Below are positions 23,198 through 34,941 of a stretch of DNA of 64,000 bases, piece after piece. The position numbers and the translations under genes were made by a program. A model generated the notes under the pieces. It was given only the letters and a program-made list of their open reading frames with translations. It had not been told where the DNA came from and ran no database searches. How positions within the stretch are numbered: position 1 is the stretch's first letter; each line of letters begins with the position of its first letter. Location of the stretch: positions 16,222,802-16,286,801 of the forward strand of contig NC_045148.1 in assembly GCF_008831285.2 (NCBI RefSeq), in the 5' to 3' direction. This DNA is from Nymphaea colorata (taxonomy: Eukaryota > Streptophyta > Magnoliopsida > Nymphaeales > Nymphaeaceae).

Positions 23198-24648
23198 GTC
23201 TCCCGCAATCTGAACGGCGGTTCTATGACGTTGAGATTGTTTCTGAAAGTCGTGAACGTTGTTCCTCCAAGAGCCTTTGTCATCCCATCTGCTAGTTGCT
23301 CTTTGGTTCGAATGAAGTTCACTTGTATATCTCCCTTATTGATATGATCTCTAACGAAGTGAAAATCAATTTCAACATGTTTGGTACGAGCATGAAAGAT
23401 TGGATTTGCTGCTAGGTATAAAGCACATATATTATCGCACCATAGGACTGGTGTATCTTGTGAGGAGATCTTCAATTCCTTGAGAAGAGATTTTAACCAT
23501 AATATTTCTGCAGAGGCACAGGCTAGAGATTTGTATTCAGCTTCAGTGCTGGATCGAGCTACAGTCCTTTGTTTTCTGGAGGCCCATGAGATGACATTAT
23601 TTCCTAAGAGAGCAACAAAACCACCAGTCGACTTTCGGTCTTCCGGACTTCCAGCCCAGTCCGCGTCTGCATAGATGCTTAATTGCAATGAAGGCGATTG
23701 AGTCAAGCGAAGAACATAATGACTGGTGCCTTTTAAATACCGAAGTATTCTTTTAACCATTGTCCAATGAGCCACTTTGGGAGAGTGCATGAATTGACAT
23801 GCACGATTTACCGCAAAAGTAATATCAGGTCGTGTCAGTGTAACATACTGTAATGCACCTATCACACTCCTATATAGTGTGGGATCCGAAAAGGAGGATT
23901 CTTCAACAACTGTGACATTTTTGGTAGTCACCATGGGAGACGTTGTGGGTTTGGCATTGTCCATCTTAGCTTTGCGAAGAATGCTATTAATGTAATTTTC
24001 TTGGCACAGGTATATCTCCCCGGGTTGTCGCTTGACTTCAATGCCTAGAAAATACGTGAGAGGGCCAAGATCTTTAACCGAAAAGGTGGAACCAAGCTGG
24101 GTAATGATACGAGAAATGAGAGCTGGTGCTGATCCGGTAATGATCAAATCATCAACGTAAACAAGCAGATAAAGTTGATGCCCATCACAAGAGTAAATAA
24201 ATAGGGATGCATCAGATTGAGACACAACAAAACCAAGATCAGTAAGAAAGCAACTCAGGCGATGATACCATGCGCGTGGAGCTTGCTTGAGCCCATAGAG
24301 TGCTTTATCTAATTTGCAGACATAATGAGGAAAGGTGCTATCTTGAAATCCCTCAGGTTGAGCCATATAGACATCTTCAGAAAGATACCCATTAAGAAAT
24401 GCATTGTCAAAATCAAGTTGTCGTAAAGACCAACCAAAGTGGGCAGCAAGAGAGAGTAACACTCTGATAGTGGTGGGTTTGACAGTCGGACTAAAAGTTT
24501 CTTGATAGTCAATGCCAGCCGTTTGAAGAAAACCCCGAGCGACAAGTCGAGCTTTATGTCGTGCAATGGAACCATCATGGTGACGTTTGATCTTGTAAAC
24601 CCATTTGGAACTAATGACATGGAGATTCGGCTGTGGGGGTACAAGATG
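23176..24648 (-). pseudogene. Element B reverse transcriptase and RNase H, long open frame
   Basis: Downstream of a TGA at 24649-24651 the frame is open for about 490 codons. It includes WVYKIKRHHDGSIARHKARL, LDFDNAFLNG, LYGLKQAPRAW, the catalytic YVDDLIITG, DADWAGSPEDRKSTGG, SSTEAEYKSL and TKHVEIDFHFVRD. It ends inside the 3' LTR. The domain set is complete and uninterrupted, so only upstream lesions block expression of a full polyprotein. Confidence 0.92.
23198..23210 (-). promoter_or_regulatory. Element B polypurine tract
   Basis: GATTGCGGGAGAC on the minus strand adjoins the 3' LTR. It is less purine-rich than the tract of element A, and it is translated as part of the pol frame. Confidence 0.7.
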
Positions 24649-25295
24649 TCAGGTTTTGTTTTTCTGCAATGCTGAGAACTCATTTTGCATAGCATTAAGC
24701 CAACACGATGATTGAATAGCTTCTTTAAAATTCTCTGGTTCCTCTTGTGCTGTGATGGCTGAAAAAACTTTTGGTTTTGAAGAACCTGTCATAGAACGGA
24801 TTAGCATTTGATGAGATCGAGTGGGAGGATCAAGACTGGTGGTGGCAGCAACAATAGCCAAATCGGACGTAGTTGGTGTATCCAGAACAGATGGTGTCTC
24901 TGATGTAGGACTTTCAGTCTCATTGAGCGATAGACGAGGTGTTCACGAGGTGAAGTCGTGGCTGAGGCTGTAGCCATAGGAAGAGGTAACACAGTATAGG
25001 TGGAGGCTGGCGTGGATTGTGTTGGATCACACATTGGATCAACTGGACTAGAAGGAGAGCCGTCGGTCATATTTGGCAGCCAACGAGAAACAAGTTCTTC
25101 TGTGAAATCCGCAGAAGGGTCAGATCCATCTGTTTGAGTTTCATCAAAGACAACATGTCGAGATATAAGAATGCGATGATGTCTCTTGTCATAGCATAAA
25201 TATCCTTTATGATGACTAGCATAACCCAAGAAAATGCATGAAGTAGTCTTGGGCTGAAATTTGGAATCATTCATAGGCGTCAATAGGGATAGCAT
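24649..25295 (-). pseudogene. Element B integrase-RT connector, frameshifted
   Basis: Two frames (24801-25295 and 24649-24861) carry the copia connector block CIFLGYASHHKGYLC and the pre-RT block with FKEAIQSSCWLNAMQNE. They are offset by a frameshift near 24860-24950 and end at TGA 24649, where the family has a Trp codon (KNKTW in related elements). Confidence 0.8.
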
Positions 25296-25468
25296 GTGGC
25301 TCCAAAAACCTTCAAATGTGCATATTATGGATCCTTGTGAAACAACATATAAAAGGGCGATTTGCGCTGCAACTTTAAAGTTGGTAGACGATTGATAATA
25401 TATATGGCAGTGCGAAAAGCGTCAACCCAGAAACTATATGATAATCCAGCATCATAAAGCATACTTAA

Positions 25469-26323
25469 TCATGTTTCGACGGTATGACGATTTTTTCGTT
25501 CAACAATTCCATTTTGTTCCGGAGTGTAAGGGCAAGAAAATTGATGCATAATTCCATGTTCATCACAGAATGCAGCTAAGACAGAGTTCACGAATTCTTT
25601 TCCATTGTCAGAATGAATGGAGCATATATGTGCATTTAACTGCTTTTCAATCAAGATCTTAAAATTCTTGAAACAAGGAACAACTTCAGACTTAGTTTTC
25701 AGAGGAAACAACCATGAAAATCTAGAATAATCATCAACGATGAGTAGAAAGAACCTGAATCCCTCTCGAGAGGTGATTGGGGCAGGTCCCCATACATCCA
25801 TGTGAAGCATTTCAAGAGGCCGTGAGTCTTGAAAATCAGAAGTTGGAAAAGGTTGCTTATGTGCCTTTCCCAAAAGACAAGACTGACATACTCCTTTTGG
25901 AATATGAGAATTTATTGATATGAATCTACTGGAATTTAAAAAACCGACGATCTTCTTGTTGGCATGACCAAGACGCCGATGCCATAGTTCGAATGGTGCT
26001 GAAATTTTATTGACGCCTGCTGGAAACCAACAACTAAACGCTGCTCCCTTGGTTGAAGATGACTCCATGTTTGACTTTATCGCCTTAATGGGATAGAGCC
26101 CATTACGCATCTTTGGTCCTTGAAGTAGAACCTTGCCCGTATGTCGATCCTTAATAACAAAATTATGTGGTGAGAATTGAAAAATACAATCATTTTCAGA
26201 TGTAAATTTTCCCACTGATAAAAGATTGTGAGCCATTGTGGGCACATGCAAGGCATTGTTAAGATGAAACGAAGGTCCTGAAGTATTAAGTAATAAATTC
26301 CCTATATGCTTAATAGAGAGACT
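25469..26323 (-). pseudogene. Element B integrase
   Basis: The HHCC region (WHRRLGHANKKIV, CQSCLLGKAHKQPF) and the DDE core are present (MDVWGPAPI, VDDYSRFSWLF, SIHSDNGKEFVN, YTPEQNGIVERKNRH). The frame is separated from gag-protease by TAA at 26324-26326. It stops at TGA 25469-25471, beyond which the same frame continues as integrase-like sequence before more stops near 25325 and 25280. Confidence 0.9.
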
Positions 26324-26326
26324 TTA

Positions 26327-27379
26327 ACCATTACCAATCATGATATTGTCCGATCCATCATATGTCGTCTTGTTGTGCATCATCTCATCATTGTTGACAA
26401 TATGATTGGTTGCTCCCGAGTCGGGATACCAATATTCACCAGTGGATTCTTGTAGACTCATAGCAGAGAATGCACGCGGAATATCATAACATGTCCTTGC
26501 CGAGTGACCTTTCCGTCCACAATATTGACATGTGATGATGGTGCGAGGATGACTTCCATTTCCCGTATTGTTGTTGGAGTCTCCATTTTGTGGTGGTTGA
26601 GTTTGAATATGTGGTCGATTTCCTCTTCCTTGGAATCGACCTCCTTGCCGACCTCTGAAGCCACCTCGTCCTCTTCCGCGCCCTCGAAAAGTGTTGAAAG
26701 CAATCTGGTTTTCAACCTGTGGCAATGCTTGGATAGATTTGTGAGGATCGACCCTAGCTGATTTGAACATAGTAAGTCTCTTCTCTTGAGTGAGCAGAAG
26801 ATCAAACAATTCAGAAAACGTAATTGAGGCATTTGACGAATTTGTACTAATGAGAGTCACAAAACTTTCATATTCAATAGGCAAACCATTCATTGTGATC
26901 TGTACAAGATCGCCATCTGTTGTATCTAATCCGGCCGCGGATAGTGTATCAGCAAGAAATTTGATTCGCTCCAAGTAAGTTTGCATATCCATATTGCCTT
27001 TTTGAATGAAATGTAATTCCTTTCGCAGCAGCATTATTCTCAAAGGTGATTGAGAACTAAACGACTTTTTCAGCGTATTCCATGCCTCAAACGCTGATTT
27101 ACTAGTCACGATTTGTCTAAGAACTGGTTCGGAGACGGTGGCCTTGATCCAACTTAGTGATAATCGATCAGACCTCTTCCAAACAGTGAACTCCGGATTT
27201 ACTTCACTCTTGCCATCCTTCACGATGGTTTCTGAAGGAGCGGGGAAAGTCCCATCTATGAACTGTATAAGTTCTTGAGACTCCATGACCGATTCCAACT
27301 GGGAGCTCCATAGTAAATAATTGTCTCGGTTAAGCTTAACAGAGACATGAGCAGCAATAGCATTCCATTGAGTTGCCAT
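26327..27379 (-). CDS. Element B gag-protease, 351 aa
   Basis: An intact ATG-started frame encodes copia gag (MATQWNAIAAHVSVKLNRDN, later TYLERIKFLADTL), a basic Arg-Gly-rich stretch (FRGRGRGRGGFRGRQGG), one CCHC knuckle (CQYCGRKGHSARTC) and the protease site WYPDSGATNHI. A premature TAA at 26324-26326 cuts the polyprotein just after protease begins; the same frame continues as the remaining protease and integrase. A virus-like capsid protein could still be made from this piece. Confidence 0.9.
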
Positions 27380-28136
27380 AAGACTTCTATAGAGAGAAGA
27401 TGATGGTTACACAGGGAAAAAAAACAGAGGACGTTCCCCTGTTAGTAGCTGAAAAATCAGCAACTTCTCGCTGGACTGACACCTCAATCAGCAGATCCGA
27501 TCAACAGCATAGTAGCGCCTAAGATGGACTGACGCCTCAGCCTGGATCACTTGTATAATTGCTGGAACAGGGGATTCCGTTTTGAGTAACAGTGTGTACT
27601 CAAAAATCCGTAGCGCGTTAATGCCAAACCCAAAAAATCTGAAACTTGGAGGGGAGAAAGCCAAGAAAGAGACGATTCCGATGGATCCTTGCTCGACCCC
27701 AACCGTCGCTGGAGCTGATAACACCGACGACCTGAAGTTGAGGCGGAACTCTGTTTAAACTCTAGAATATAGGATTCCGTCAGAACAGAGGCGGCCGGAA
27801 AAACGTTGATTCCAGTCGACGCCGTCGTCCGTTCCGGTTGAGCACCGGTCCGATGGAAGCGTAACTTCCAGACGAGGCTTCCTGTGCTACCTCAGATCGA
27901 TTGAACGTCTTTGGAGATAGCGCCTGATTTTTGAAAACGGAAGACGGTGGTGGGTCGGTTTGCCTTTTTCACTGAAGAAGAGGGAAAAACTTAGTTCTTC
28001 ACCACCAAGTCACACTGGGTGACTTGTGTGTGAAAAACAAAGACACCAAGATATTTAGACAGGAAAAGGGGAGACGGCAAACAGAAACACAGCAAGTGCA
28101 ACTTGCTGGGTTGCAGACAGACGATAACAGAGACCT

Positions 28137-28148
28137 GCTCTGATACCA
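28137..28148 (-). promoter_or_regulatory. Element B primer-binding site
   Basis: The minus strand reads TGGTATCAGAGC, complementary to the 3' end of initiator tRNA-Met, and directly adjoins the 5' LTR. Confidence 0.95.
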
Positions 28149-28365
28149 TGAGAAGACCTTGAGAATATCGTGAGAGAAAGAGAAAGAGAGGACACGAGCA
28201 GAAGCAAATACTATAAGCTCTTCTATATTATGTATTGAATGGGAGGTTACAACACAATATGGCAAGATATAAAATCTATCAGATCCACAATTATAGGGGA
28301 TTGACGTTGCCAATTAGATCCACAATTATAGGCTCGTCAATCATTATCCAAAACCTTCCTTAACA
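28149..28365 (-). repeat. Element B 5' LTR, 217 bp
   Basis: It pairs with 22949-23197 but lacks 32 bp between two TTGA words. Confidence 0.93.
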
Positions 28366-28625
28366 GAATCCATAAGCCAGGCCATTACCATATCGTTTTC
28401 AGATTCCCAATCCTCATAGTTAGGATCGGTCTTGAGAGGAGGTGAGATTCGACCATTGATGTATCCCACTTTGGATCGTCCACTCAGGAAAAGACGAGCA
28501 GCTTTAGCCCAGCTAAGATAGTAGGTGTCGTTGATGAGAATGGAGGTGATTTTCAGCGTCCCATGACCTTGATCGTCTGTCCCTTTCATACTATTGGAGC
28601 TGCTGGATTGATTGCTGTCGGCCAT
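28366..28625 (-). pseudogene. Element A gag, N-terminal part
   Basis: The frame starts at ATG 28623-28625 (MADSNQSSSSNS) and contains typical copia gag sequence (YYLSWAKAARLFLSGRSKVGY). It ends at the target site of element B, where 3-4 residues of B LTR-derived sequence and a stop replace the rest. The distal part resumes at 22948. Confidence 0.88.
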
Positions 28626-29094
28626 AGTAAATAAGAGATGAAGACCAAATGAAGTCGATGAAGGCCAAGGCACTGTGTCTTTGTTTAACGTATGGCCGGC
28701 AGTTTGAAAAAGTGTATTGCCGGCACTTTGAAAAAGTCGGCACGGTGAATTGCGGGGACTCACCCGACTCGCCGGAGAACGAAGAACACGGCACCGGGTT
28801 CTTCGAGTTTCGCCGGAATCCCCTCTTTCACGTCGGAAAAAGCAGAAAATATGTCGGTGGACCTCAAAAAAACGATTTTTCCCTTTTTCTCAATGGTTTT
28901 TGGTGAGTAAGAGCTCAAAATGCTCGGAATTTCTCCAGTTGTCTCAAATGATCAAAAACACATTTTGATCTCCGAATCAGATGGATTTAAGAGCCGAAAG
29001 TAGTCAAACTCCAAAAAAATTGCCTTTCTGCTTCTTATTTGTGAAAGAAGAACAACAATCACACGAATCAACTCCAGATGCTCAGGAAAGCCAT
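28626..29094 (-). other. Element A untranslated leader
   Basis: About 470 bp lie between the PBS and the gag ATG. A 24-bp imperfect tandem duplication based on GCCGGCAnTTTGAAAAAGT lies near 28694-28737. Confidence 0.7.
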
Positions 29095-29106
29095 GCTCTG
29101 ATACCA
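29095..29106 (-). promoter_or_regulatory. Element A primer-binding site
   Basis: TGGTATCAGAGC on the minus strand immediately adjoins the 5' LTR, as in element B. Confidence 0.95.
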
Positions 29107-29488
29107 TGTTAAAACAAATATAATGAAGAAATAGAGAGTGTCGATAGGAAAGAAGCATAGGAAGGCAACATATTACGTGGTTCGGCTTGTAGCCTACATC
29201 CACGAGAGAAAAAAGGGGCTTACTCCTTCATATTATTTCACTCACATTTATAGGAGTTATTCACTCTTTATATAGAGTTACAAACACCTTTAGATGGAAA
29301 CAACTTTATAAGGGAGTTACGAAAAATCCTCCAGCCGATATTGTTGGTATTGATTCCAACGATCGTGGAGAAGATATCGTCGATAGTGAAAAACGCCCAA
29401 ATCTGTGCTGATTGAGGAAACACCCAAATATGTAGATATCTCCTTCCCAAATATGGTGGATTGCCTCCTTATCTCTTTGTAACGGACA
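29107..29488 (-). repeat. Element A 5' LTR
   Basis: This is the 382-bp partner of 18592-18973, with the hairpin block at 29176-29204. Confidence 0.93.
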
Positions 29489-32400
29489 GCCGAACATAGG
29501 TGGTTGTCCTCTAATCGTCCTTGAAATCAAGAAGAAGCCATTCTAAAGGTGACTGTAAGTTGTGCCGGTGATTCGAAGAGGAAAAGCATGGATTAACTTT
29601 CATCATTAATGGTTTGAAACGAATGTAGAAAGCGGTAAGCAATTCTAGCTTTTCTTTGTAGGGAAAGGTTACTTTTCAGTTATGGTAAGAGGAGTAAAAG
29701 TTACCTTTCATCCTTCCATTTGTCCCATGGTTGAATGGCCGATTGCAAGTGCTGGTCTCCTTGAACCTTCAATTCCATAGGAATAACTCCAATCTGGTGA
29801 AAATTGCCATTGAGCTCCTTGAAGATTCCTCAACAGAAACTTTGCTATGGAATGCATCTGATGTGGATCACAATAATGCAATCATGCGGGCCTATGTTTA
29901 AAACAGAGCAAGGCTAGGAAGGAATGAGATTTATGCCCTCGATCTTGTAACAATTAGTAACTAGATTGGTAGAGATCAGTTGTTGTTCAATGAAAGGGGA
30001 GCCTAGATCGGATTCTGTCGGCAATTCGAGAGTCAAGCAAAACAGGCTAAGTGTTACTGGTAAGTTAACTTGTTGCTTTCAAAAAATATCTGGAACGGCC
30101 ATGACATGGGCGTGAAGATAGATAGCTCCTCTCTTTCATGTCAGCAAGCAGATGTTCTTCTTCAAGTATTTTTGTGTAGGACTGCCAATTTGACATAGTA
30201 GTAGTTGGCATGTACTTCTGCCCCAAGCGACCTACACGCAATAATTCAGGAACTTTTCTTTGTTGGACGTAATGCCACAACTATCTCCCCTTCCTTTGAC
30301 ATATTTTGCCGTCTTCTTGTTTATTAAAAAACTTTGCAATGTAAAATGTGAAATCTCTCGAGGAAGACAGCTTCTAAGCAATTTGTTCGCTGGATGGATT
30401 GCTTGTCGTCCCATTCACCAAAGATTTGAACGATGCAGCATGCCCTTTAGCAATTATTTGCTTGCTAGGCTGTGGTTTTCAAGATTTCCAACTTCGCAAT
30501 TTCAAGGTTGAAAGAGCAACTTGCAATTTCCTATGGGTAGATCTGGAGTGCAAAAAGTGATTTCTAATATGTCGGTCATCTTTATACGCCAAATTCGAGG
30601 AACAAGGCATAGGGCTTAAGGGCTTGAAGGTACAAATCTTTTATGGTCTACTTGGCTGTTACAGCTCACACTGCTACCTTCTCAGGGCTTGCTACTAGCC
30701 ACTATCAAAAGACCTCAAGGAAATTTTGGGATTGTATACACGAGTCTGGGAGGAGGTAATTAGTCACCTGATAGTTTGGAAAGTTGGAAGTGGTAACCAG
30801 ATAACAATGTTGTGTGAAACTTGTGGCTGAAGCATCCTATAATATGTCTTGAGAATTAATTATCATGCCGCTTTGTAGCCCTGCATGAGGATGACCATAG
30901 CCCAATTCAAAGCTCAACGTTTCAGTCAGTTGGGACCAGCTTTTAGAAACTCCTTGAATTGCTCATATAGGCGATCATGTTAATCTTCATAAGGAGGAAG
31001 ACTTGTTAGAGTAGAGCAACAAGACATAAAGATGCTAAAAAGAAGTGAGAAATATGAGGATAATCAGCTCAAGCAGGCGCACAACGTATTCAATCGCACA
31101 GTCTGAAAAACAGTGTGATTTCTTCATCTTTTGGACCGTTAGGGGAGGAATTTAATTATTATATGCTCCAAAGGTTTGGTCATGCAAGGCCTTTTTTGCA
31201 AAACGGGAGGATTAGACCTCCATGCACACGTTTTGCTCTTGCCACTACACAAAAGTTAACTGAATCATGCCGTCCACACTGCATCTATCGTAAAAGCAGC
31301 ATGGATGGAAAGCAATGTTTGTCATCGAGAGTGGAGTGGAGGTTTTAGCATACACTGGTTTATCACCTTGGTCTATATTATGTTTGAAAAGATGACTTTA
31401 CACTAGAGAGTCTCTGGTGGTAATACCCGTGAAGGTGCCACCATCGTCTTGATCTCTTGGAGAGTAATGAAGGCTGAGGGTTAGGTATGATATGGATCTT
31501 GGAAGTGGAAAAAGGTGGAGGCGCCTAATTCAAGCTGAAATTACATTTATATCTCAACCAGTTCCCAGACTAGAGACTCCGAAAGATATAAACACTGGAA
31601 TGCCCTGGGAGGAGAGGCCAAGATCTCATGGTATCCTATCTTAGCTTCCTGTATAGGTCCTATTTTTCTTTTAAGTGTAGCTGTACAATCTCATGCTTTA
31701 TATTCTTCAATGAAAAGATGGGGTCTCTCCCTCAGAACGCTTGCATGGGAAATGTTTCTCAACTCCCAAGCCGTCTATTAAGTTTAAATCCTAAATTCGC
31801 CCATCACAAATGGTTCGGCAATATACTCATATTGCTACAAGCTGAAGAATCAGTCTGTTTTAGCTGAAACTGGTTTAATCCAGAACCATGAACCTTTCGT
31901 CTGAATCAGACACTCACTGGTTTGATTCAACAAGTTTGCCAAGTATGGGGGAATAATTTGTACATGGATACCTCTAGAAAAAGTAGTTCCCAGACGTGGC
32001 GGAACTATTGGTTATAACTAGTGTTTTGTCTAACCAGTGCTATAAACATCATTCCTCTTCATGGCGAGTGAAGCAAACTGCTATAAAACTATACCTCACT
32101 GACAGTGAGATGTCACAATCTGCAAATTGAACGATTGGTAGACTGTCTGAACGTCCCTGTCCTCATCATGGGTGTACATCGACTCAACTGCTTTCCGCTT
32201 CTAACCTACATGACCAATACAATGTCAATACTGATCGGAACAGCAGTCAAAAACTCAAATTTCAAAATTTTAACTCATTTTTTAGCAATAGAAGAAGATG
32301 ACCCCCTTCTAGGAGTTGCTGCATAGGGATAAGATGGTGTAAATGATGGAGCAAAACATAGCAAATCAGACTAACGTAGATTTTATATGTTAAGAACTAA

Positions 32401-33452
32401 TGATTTTAGGTCGGATGAAAGAGTCAGACCTTGAGATCAAATCACACAACCGTATGGAAACCATCCTTCTTTTCCTTCATCCCTAAAATTACGGTGCCTC
32501 TAACACCCTCGCCTGCCAATCCCCAACCTCGTGCCAACCCTTTTGATGATAAAACAATATATATAGTTATTTTACCAGAAGCACGAGAAAACTTTGTGGA
32601 TCATTTCATGAATACCAACTTTCAGTTCCCAATTTTCTTGGCTTCTCATAATGCGTGACAAACCAATAATAATATGGATATTTTAAACACCAGAGGGGAT
32701 GGAGTGAAGAAATATCTGTTCCATAAACATACCAGGTGCTTGTATTCACTTTGAATTTGGATTAGATTGGTCCACAATTGATAATGAGATTTGGACCGTA
32801 GAGTAGTCAACCTTGTACAGGTGCAGAGATTTTCTTACCAAATGTGATTACATGAAAAGGGTAAAGTTGATTTCGTATCTTAGAAGCATAAACACTATCA
32901 AACTGCAGCTTAATTTTGAGCAGAGCTAGTCTTCGCAGGTCCAAGGAGGTTTAAAATACAAAGCCCGGTGAAAGATTCTCGCTAGAACTGCCGAAAGCAA
33001 CGGAGGCATTTTTTTGGTGAGCAATGGAGGTTTGCCATGCAACAGGGGCTTTACCTGAGAGACAATCACAGCAGGGCACGACATGCAACATCTCTCGGAT
33101 AGGCAGGTTATCTCTCCGAACAACTTGGTAGGTTCCTCTTCGTATTACAAGAAACAATTCTTCTTTTCCTCCATGCAACAGTTTGCTGAACCCAATCTAC
33201 TACCCAGTATCAGGCAAGCATGCTGCCGGTTGTCAATATTATAACACAAAATCCGTGGTTTTACCATTGTTCATGTTGAATTGAATATGAAACGCAGGGA
33301 ACAGGGACACTTCTTTTTGCAGAAAATAAAGCACAGTTTATAAGAGGAAAGGATGTTACTTTATTGCACACTAAGCATCTAAACTTCCAGAATAATTTAC
33401 ATCCTGCCTGAGCAAGGCCTCTATCAGAGAAGACAGAGAAACCAACATTCAG
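29489..33452. other. Intergenic, no gene recognised
   Basis: Small frames (for example 30065-30280 minus, ending YLSSRPCHGRSRYFLKATS, and 31115-31348 plus) have no domain that I recognise. No tRNA, satellite or LTR signal was seen. Some of this could be exons of an unrecognised gene. Confidence 0.35.
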
Positions 33453-33463
33453 ATCTCTCTCTC

Positions 33464-33496
<33 letters not shown>
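33453..33496. repeat. (CT)n microsatellite downstream of PILS
   Basis: A CT tract with one CCC interruption begins about 55 bp beyond the PILS stop codon, so it probably lies in the 3' UTR of that minus-strand gene. Confidence 0.9.
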
Positions 33497-33549
33497 TTTC
33501 TTTTGGACATAAACACTTGAATACAGGATTGTCTAATCAGCCGAAATTT

Positions 33550-34941
33550 TCAAACATATGATAGTAATTTGAAATAGACAACGATATAGACTGAAAGGGA
33601 GAATACAGCAGAGACATGCTGCCAAAACAAGAGGGCAGAGGCCTCACTCACAGCATAACCTCTCAAGCTGGCAATGGCTCCTAGCAGAATGGCGCTCGGC
33701 GTCGTGTACTGCAGAAGGAGAACGAATCTGTACATCTGATCTCCGGCCACTAATAGATTAAGTTTGTCGGCTAAAATCACTACTCCGATTCCAAGCAATG
33801 GCAGAATCAACAACCTCGCGACGATAACACCGATCGTCGTTCTGATCCCGAGCTGCGATTCGTTGGGCCCCTCCGCTAGCATACCTCCGAGAATGAGCAA
33901 AACAGAAGGAACCATAGCCCCACCAAGAATCTCCAAGCTATCCGTGAAGAAGGAAAGAGGAGCGTCTGCACCGAACATGAAATCCTTCAAATGGGGAACC
34001 ATGCCGACGACAATTGCCAACAAAGAAGCGATGGTGGGCGGCTGGAGGATATGCTGGATCGGCGTCTGTTCTGCGACTATCCTGATCCTCCTCACCATTC
34101 TGGGCTCCGCCAGGCACCGGATCGATTTCGGGCTGCTTCCGCCGCCGTTGTCCGCCTCAATTGAAGAATCCTCCAACCTGTTGGCATCAAGATCGGGGAA
34201 GCCCGCCTGCGAGAGGCCTGAGTTCAGGCTCCGGAAAACTCTGGCGATGAAGGGGGTTTTGCAGTGCCGGGTTTCCTTGTCCTCAATCCCCGGCCACTCT
34301 GCCTCCACAAGCAGCGGCCTGCTGATGTCCCCAGCACCAACAACTGGGATTCCGTTCGCAGCGGCAATAGGGTCCTCGTCGGCAGCTTCGGCCTCTGGAA
34401 CGATCTCGTAAAATTCGAGAGGGGGTTCCATCATGTGGTAAATGAGGGTGTACACGAGGATGACGGCAACCCACTGAGCGAAGGCGATGTAAGCGAGGCC
34501 CTTGCGGTGGCAATCGGGGCCAAAGGGGTGATCGGAGCTATGGCAGACGGAACCGACGATGGCGATGGAGAGGTTGCCCGTGTTACCGAAACCGGTCATG
34601 ATGACGGTGAATCGCCGGAACTGGGGCGGCGGACGGCACACGAGGACGACGAGGTAGCCGAGGAGACAGCCGGCGGCGGTGCTAATAAGGACGTTGAGGG
34701 GAACGAACCACCAGAGAGTAAGGTTGGATGGGGTCACGGATGTGCCCAGGTGGGTAAAGATGAGGCAAGGGAGGAAGAGGGCGAAGACGAGCTTGCTCAG
34801 CAGCCTGAGCGTCGACCTTGGGAGGACGTGAACCTTAGGGTGAGCGAGGACAAGGCCCATGACGGCGAGACAGAGCAGCTTCAACAGGGGGATGATGCCG
34901 CTCAACACGTCCACCCTGCTGATCCCCATACCACCGCCCAT
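33550..34941 (-). CDS. PIN-LIKES (PILS) auxin carrier, 463 aa
   Basis: The product belongs to the PILS branch of the auxin efflux carrier (Mem_trans) superfamily. PILS proteins sit in the endoplasmic reticulum and lower nuclear auxin signalling by sequestering auxin. The N-terminal half carries about five hydrophobic segments with the family text LLKLLCLAVMGLVLAHPKV, LSKLVFALFLPCLIFTHLG and TGFGNTGNLSIAIV. A long hydrophilic loop (about residues 185-300) rich in acidic residues and Ser follows, then about five C-terminal segments including QPPTIASLLAIVVGMVPHLK, LGGAMVPSVLLILGG and QYTTPSAILLGAIASLRGYA. The length matches the family and one exon encodes it all. The chosen start, ATG 34939-34941 (MGGGMGISRVD), is the first ATG in frame: an upstream in-frame extension to 35109 contains no ATG. 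It is most like the PILS2/PILS6 group by general appearance, which I have not tested. Confidence 0.93.
   Translation of the reverse strand: MGGGMGISRVDVLSGIIPLLKLLCLAVMGLVLAHPKVHVLPRSTLRLLSKLVFALFLPCLIFTHLGTSVTPSNLTLWWFVPLNVLISTAAGCLLGYLVVLVCRPPPQFRRFTVIMTGFGNTGNLSIAIVGSVCHSSDHPFGPDCHRKGLAYIAFAQWVAVILVYTLIYHMMEPPLEFYEIVPEAEAADEDPIAAANGIPVVGAGDISRPLLVEAEWPGIEDKETRHCKTPFIARVFRSLNSGLSQAGFPDLDANRLEDSSIEADNGGGSSPKSIRCLAEPRMVRRIRIVAEQTPIQHILQPPTIASLLAIVVGMVPHLKDFMFGADAPLSFFTDSLEILGGAMVPSVLLILGGMLAEGPNESQLGIRTTIGVIVARLLILPLLGIGVVILADKLNLLVAGDQMYRFVLLLQYTTPSAILLGAIASLRGYAVSEASALLFWQHVSAVFSLSVYIVVYFKLLSYV

Larger units (their letters stand above)
22949..28365 (-). mobile_element. Ty1/copia LTR retrotransposon B, nested in gag of element A
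   Basis: LTRs at 22949-23197 (249 bp) and 28149-28365 (217 bp) begin TGAGAAGACC and end CCTTAACA. Apart from one 32-bp length difference I see no substitution between them. The element is flanked by a perfect GAATC target duplication lying in gag of element A. A tRNA-iMet PBS (28137-28148) abuts the 5' LTR and a purine tract abuts the 3' LTR. Internal genes run gag-protease, integrase, RT, RNase H on the minus strand, the same orientation as A. Several in-frame stops and at least one frameshift disable it. Confidence 0.95.
18592..29488 (-). mobile_element. Ty1/copia LTR retrotransposon A, split by element B
   Basis: Two 382-bp direct repeats (18592-18973 and 29107-29488), each starting TGTTAAAA and ending GTAACGGACA, bound this element, which reads on the minus strand. 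The PBS (TGGTATCAGAGC, complementary to initiator tRNA-Met) abuts the right LTR at 29095-29106, and a purine tract abuts the left LTR at 18974-18986. The flanks gtcga and gccga are a probable 5-bp target duplication with one change. By eye the LTRs differ at about 19 of 382 positions. Without inserted element B the length is about 5.5 kb. The order gag, protease, integrase, reverse transcriptase, RNase H is that of Ty1/copia. The coding region carries frameshifts and a stop, besides the insertion, so it is not autonomous. Confidence 0.95.
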
